The notes beneath the pieces were generated by a model. That model was not told the origin of the DNA and made no database searches. It was given only the letters and a program-made list of their open reading frames with translations. A stretch of 64,000 bases of DNA from Taishania sp965247975. Lineage in GTDB: Bacteria; Bacteroidota; Bacteroidia; Flavobacteriales_D; Crocinitomicaceae. The stretch covers positions 1,922,001 to 1,986,000 of the forward strand of contig OZ252050.1 in the NCBI GenBank assembly GCA_965247975.1, read 5' to 3'. Every line of letters begins with the position of its first letter. Positions within the stretch are counted from its first letter, which is position 1. The position numbers and the translations under genes were made by a program. This document shows, one piece after another, positions 61,098 to 64,000 of the stretch.

Positions 61098-63803
61098 TTA
61101 GCGCAATAGATTAATTTTTCCGGTATAAGTTCCTTTTCCAAAATCTGAATTGCTTTCAATAATCGCTTTCCATGTGTATGTTCCTGCAGGAGCAGTCTTA
61201 CCATCATAGGTTCCGTCCCAACCAACTGTGTGGTCGTTTGATTCCCAAATGATTTCTCCCCAACGGTTAAAAATTTGCAAATTGAAAGCAGTTAAATTAT
61301 TGCTTTTGATTGCTAATCTCCATAGTTGGTTAAATTCATCTCCGTCTGGTGTAAACGTATTAGGAGCAAAAAATAACAACTCATCTTGAACAGTTAATAA
61401 TTGTGTCAAAGTATCCGTGCATCCATAATTTGATGTTACAATTAAAGTAACTGGATATTCGCCAGGTACATTTTCCGGATACACAAATGTTGGATTTTGA
61501 AAGGAACTTGTTGACGTTGTTGAACCTTCAGCAATCCACTCCCATGATACTACATCTGGTGTGCTTTTGTCATACGCTTTAACGGTAGTTTCAAAAACAG
61601 AAACAGGATTGTCAGAGAAGAAAAAATGAGCAGATGGATTCGGAACAACAGTTACAACATCAGTAAGTGTGTTTTCGTACACACAACCATAAATAGAAGT
61701 AACTAATAAATTCATGGTATAAGATCCTACTAAATCGTATTCGTGATAAACAGAATCAGCATTATTCTCAATGGTAGAAGTGAAATCTCCAAAATCAATA
61801 AATGTTGTAGCAATTTCAGCAGCATTTTCAGAATTATCCCAGAATTCAAATTTACCAACCACACAATCTTGTGGGGATGTTGGTGTTAACATTGGAACGA
61901 TTGGAGTTGGGAAAGTGATTGTAACACATTTGGAATCAACAGGTGAACCACAAGCTTCTGATAAGACTACACAATATTCGGTGTTTGTTGTGATCGGATC
62001 AACCGTTATTGAATTACCTGTTCCAAGGACATTCGCGCCTTCAAACCAAGTATACGTTTTTGTGGTAGAACCTCCAATTCCTGTGACTTCAAGCAGAATA
62101 TCGTCTTCAGAACAAATTTGCGTATCTGGTGTTATGTAAGTGATTTTTAAACTGTCTGGTTCAATCAATGTTTCAGTCAGTGAAATAACACATCCCATAG
62201 CATCTGTAATTGTTACTGTGTGCGTTCTTGCATATAAATCGTTTGCTGTATTTGTTGTTGAACTTGAATTATCCCATACATAAGTATATGGTCCAGTACC
62301 ATTAATAACATCAACGACAAGAACTCCATCATTGTCTGAGTTACAACTCACGTAGGTAACTGTAGAAAAATTGGCAACCATTCCTGGGATTTCTGTTACT
62401 ACAACCGTCACAGTATTTGAACAACCGATGTCTGAAGAAATTAAACAATTATACGTTCCTGCGGTCAGACCAACTGCTGTTTGAGTTGTTTGCATTGCTG
62501 GGTCATCCCACTGATACGTAATGTTACCTAAATTCGGAATCATTGTCGCCGTTGCTGTTCCATCGTTTCCTCCTGGACAAGAAACAGGAGTTGATTCTGT
62601 TGCGTAATTAGCAGGTGTGTCACCAACAAAAACAACAGTAGACGAAGGGCAACCCATGCCATCATTCATAGTCACTAAATAATTTCCTCCATACACGCCA
62701 GTAACCGTTTGATCTGTTGATCCTAAAGCTGGCCAATTGAATGAGAACGGCGGGATTCCAGCCAATGGAGTTGCCGTAACCGATCCTGCTCCCGATGAAC
62801 AAATATCAGGTGTTGAAGTCGCCGCAACTGCTGAACTCACACCAGTCACCCAGGATGTATCTGAAGTTGCAACACCTGCACCACCAGCACAAGCACCGAC
62901 AGTTGCAGAAGTAAGGAAATAACCCACTGGTCCACTCGCAGCACTCGGAATATTTAAAACACCATTATTATAAGGGAAGTTTTGACCAAGTGTATTTGTC
63001 CATTGAGGATTTCCCGTATAAACGAATTGGTAAACCGATGAAGAAATGGTGTAAGCCATGGTATTACTCGGACTCGTTGGCGTAAAAATGCGATTATCTT
63101 GATTTGCCGCCCATTGCGTGTTGTTGCGTCCTGGAGTAATGTGAGCAACGGAGCCAACATTATTTTCTGCGCCTTGAATAGCTAATCCTCCATTCCAAGC
63201 TACAACTACTTTATTTCCAATATTGTACTCAATAACATTGCTTGTTTCATTTAAGATTACAGACATATAATTACATCCGCCTTGTCCAAATGCCTCAACA
63301 TTTTGATATAAAACCACAAATTTTCTATTTGGAGCAACACCAACTGTTTGGTAATAAATATTTCCTCCAGCTGCTGGGTTCATATCCATGTAACATAACA
63401 TACTAGAATTAAAAGCAGAAGGAAATCCAGCCGTTGGTAGTTGACCAACACCACCCAATGCCCACGGACAATATCCGCCAGCATTTGCCATATTAAAAGA
63501 CAAAACACCATTAGATCCAATTACGGTTTGTGTATACGTGTTGCCGTAAATACTAAAACTAAATCCAAGAGGAACTGCTGTTGACCATTCATCGTCTGAG
63601 AGAAATACTTGAGTTGGATTGTTTAAGTACAAAGCATTAATTAATCCTACTCCTTGACCTCCGCCACAATCGTTAATTGTAACAGGTGAACCAACACAGA
63701 CAGTTATATCGTCGCCAAGGCAAATACTTGCTTGACCATGCGTGTTTTTAGAAAGAAAAAAAAGAGTAGTAGTAAGAACGAAAATGGTGTATAATGCTTT
63801 CAT
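61098..63803 (-). CDS. Large secreted protein with SprB-like repeats and T9SS type B domain (paralogue)
   Basis: A 901-residue protein with signal peptide (1-23, ending HGQA). The first 330 residues are a beta-rich globular domain (VFLSDDEWSTAVPLGFSFSIYGNTY ... YNIGNKVVVAWNGGLAIQG), absent in the paralogue. SprB-like repeats (CPGGNDGTATATM; CNSDNDGVLVV), a PKD-like domain and a T9SS type B sorting domain (FFAPNTFTPDGDEFN ... IFNRWGEIIWES) follow and match the 834-residue protein. It is probably exported by T9SS and held at the cell surface. It is first of the three-gene group. Confidence 0.92.
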   Translation of the reverse strand: MKALYTIFVLTTTLFFLSKNTHGQASICLGDDITVCVGSPVTINDCGGGQGVGLINALYLNNPTQVFLSDDEWSTAVPLGFSFSIYGNTYTQTVIGSNGVLSFNMANAGGYCPWALGGVGQLPTAGFPSAFNSSMLCYMDMNPAAGGNIYYQTVGVAPNRKFVVLYQNVEAFGQGGCNYMSVILNETSNVIEYNIGNKVVVAWNGGLAIQGAENNVGSVAHITPGRNNTQWAANQDNRIFTPTSPSNTMAYTISSSVYQFVYTGNPQWTNTLGQNFPYNNGVLNIPSAASGPVGYFLTSATVGACAGGAGVATSDTSWVTGVSSAVAATSTPDICSSGAGSVTATPLAGIPPFSFNWPALGSTDQTVTGVYGGNYLVTMNDGMGCPSSTVVFVGDTPANYATESTPVSCPGGNDGTATATMIPNLGNITYQWDDPAMQTTQTAVGLTAGTYNCLISSDIGCSNTVTVVVTEIPGMVANFSTVTYVSCNSDNDGVLVVDVINGTGPYTYVWDNSSSTTNTANDLYARTHTVTITDAMGCVISLTETLIEPDSLKITYITPDTQICSEDDILLEVTGIGGSTTKTYTWFEGANVLGTGNSITVDPITTNTEYCVVLSEACGSPVDSKCVTITFPTPIVPMLTPTSPQDCVVGKFEFWDNSENAAEIATTFIDFGDFTSTIENNADSVYHEYDLVGSYTMNLLVTSIYGCVYENTLTDVVTVVPNPSAHFFFSDNPVSVFETTVKAYDKSTPDVVSWEWIAEGSTTSTSSFQNPTFVYPENVPGEYPVTLIVTSNYGCTDTLTQLLTVQDELLFFAPNTFTPDGDEFNQLWRLAIKSNNLTAFNLQIFNRWGEIIWESNDHTVGWDGTYDGKTAPAGTYTWKAIIESNSDFGKGTYTGKINLLR

Positions 63804-64000
63804 ATGTTTGTTTTTTTGACTTGAAAATTAATCGTGTCGCTATATAAAAGACGCCATTCTAAAAAGATAGGTTGCCAAAAGGTTTCATTTTTTATTACAT
63901 TTTTTCGTGCAAAACGTGTTAAATGACTAAAGAGTGCTTTTGAGTGAATATTACCAATCTTTCATCGAATATTTATGGAAGACTTTTTACATTTTATGAA
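63804..64000. other. Upstream region of the T9SS type B gene, nothing recognised
   Basis: AT-rich, 197 bp. No TAnnTTTG box at a good distance and no gene seen on either strand before the window ends. Confidence 0.4.

Overview
The window is an AT-rich chromosomal segment of a Bacteroidota bacterium, most likely order Flavobacteriales (a Crocinitomicaceae/Fluviicola-type organism is my guess from gene content, not a database match). Reasons: secreted proteins ending in type IX secretion (T9SS) type A or type B sorting domains, SprB-like repeats, Bacteroidota promoter boxes (TAnnTTTG) just upstream of many genes, almost no Shine-Dalgarno sequences, a THX ribosomal protein with a lysine/alanine-rich tail, an OstA-like LPS protein and a flavobacterial-style carotenoid operon. 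No tRNA, rRNA, CRISPR array or transposase gene was seen.

Layout. 1-3.7 kb: the amino-terminal part of a giant secreted FG-GAP/ASPIC protein that runs off the left edge. 3.9-7.5 kb: a SIMPL-like protein, ruvC, and a flippase-like protein plus glycosyltransferase pair. 7.5-12.3 kb: an overlapping four-gene operon (M48 metallopeptidase, two unknown secreted or outer-membrane proteins, a lipoprotein). 12.4-20.1 kb: ndk, a ZIP metal transporter, a LytTR regulator/TPR histidine kinase pair, a secreted esterase and an outer-membrane protein. 20.3-25.9 kb: a six-gene carotenoid operon (crtI-crtB-crtD-cruF-crtZ-lycopene cyclase) whose combined activities predict saproxanthin. 26-28 kb: an ABC exporter whose permease is frameshifted. 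28.3-30.2 kb: a TonB-like protein, a YefM-YoeB toxin-antitoxin module with a clear operator, and an unknown gene. 30.4-37 kb: serA-serC, THX, a SpoU methyltransferase, HU, a lipase and ffh. 37.2-37.7 kb: a second RelE/YoeB-type module with a frameshifted toxin. 37.8-43.8 kb: lhgO, ychF, fahA and a RelA/SpoT ppGpp enzyme. 43.9-44.45 kb: a noncoding tandem array of about 200-bp units with nested palindromes. 44.6-48.2 kb: a fur-STAS-purA-ostA operon with 4-nt overlaps. 48.4-52.6 kb: TerB, a membrane glycosyltransferase, gmhA, a small secreted protein and an SDR enzyme. 52.8-54.1 kb: a T9SS type A cargo protein. 54.1-56.2 kb: three single-gene integron-type cassettes with attC-like sites and no integrase. 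56.3-64 kb: a nucleoside phosphorylase, a DUF4197 lipoprotein and two large paralogous T9SS type B proteins flanking a small secreted protein.

The most notable points are the integron-cassette cluster (each cassette's first bases are complementary to the inverse core of its own attC-like site), the three-unit nested-palindrome array, a 0.4-kb dispersed noncoding repeat present twice with a variable centre, the YefM-type operator with three hexamers at exactly 12-bp spacing over the promoter, and two genes broken by an apparent single-base loss in an A/T run. Several start codons were moved downstream because a TAnnTTTG box covers the longer start.
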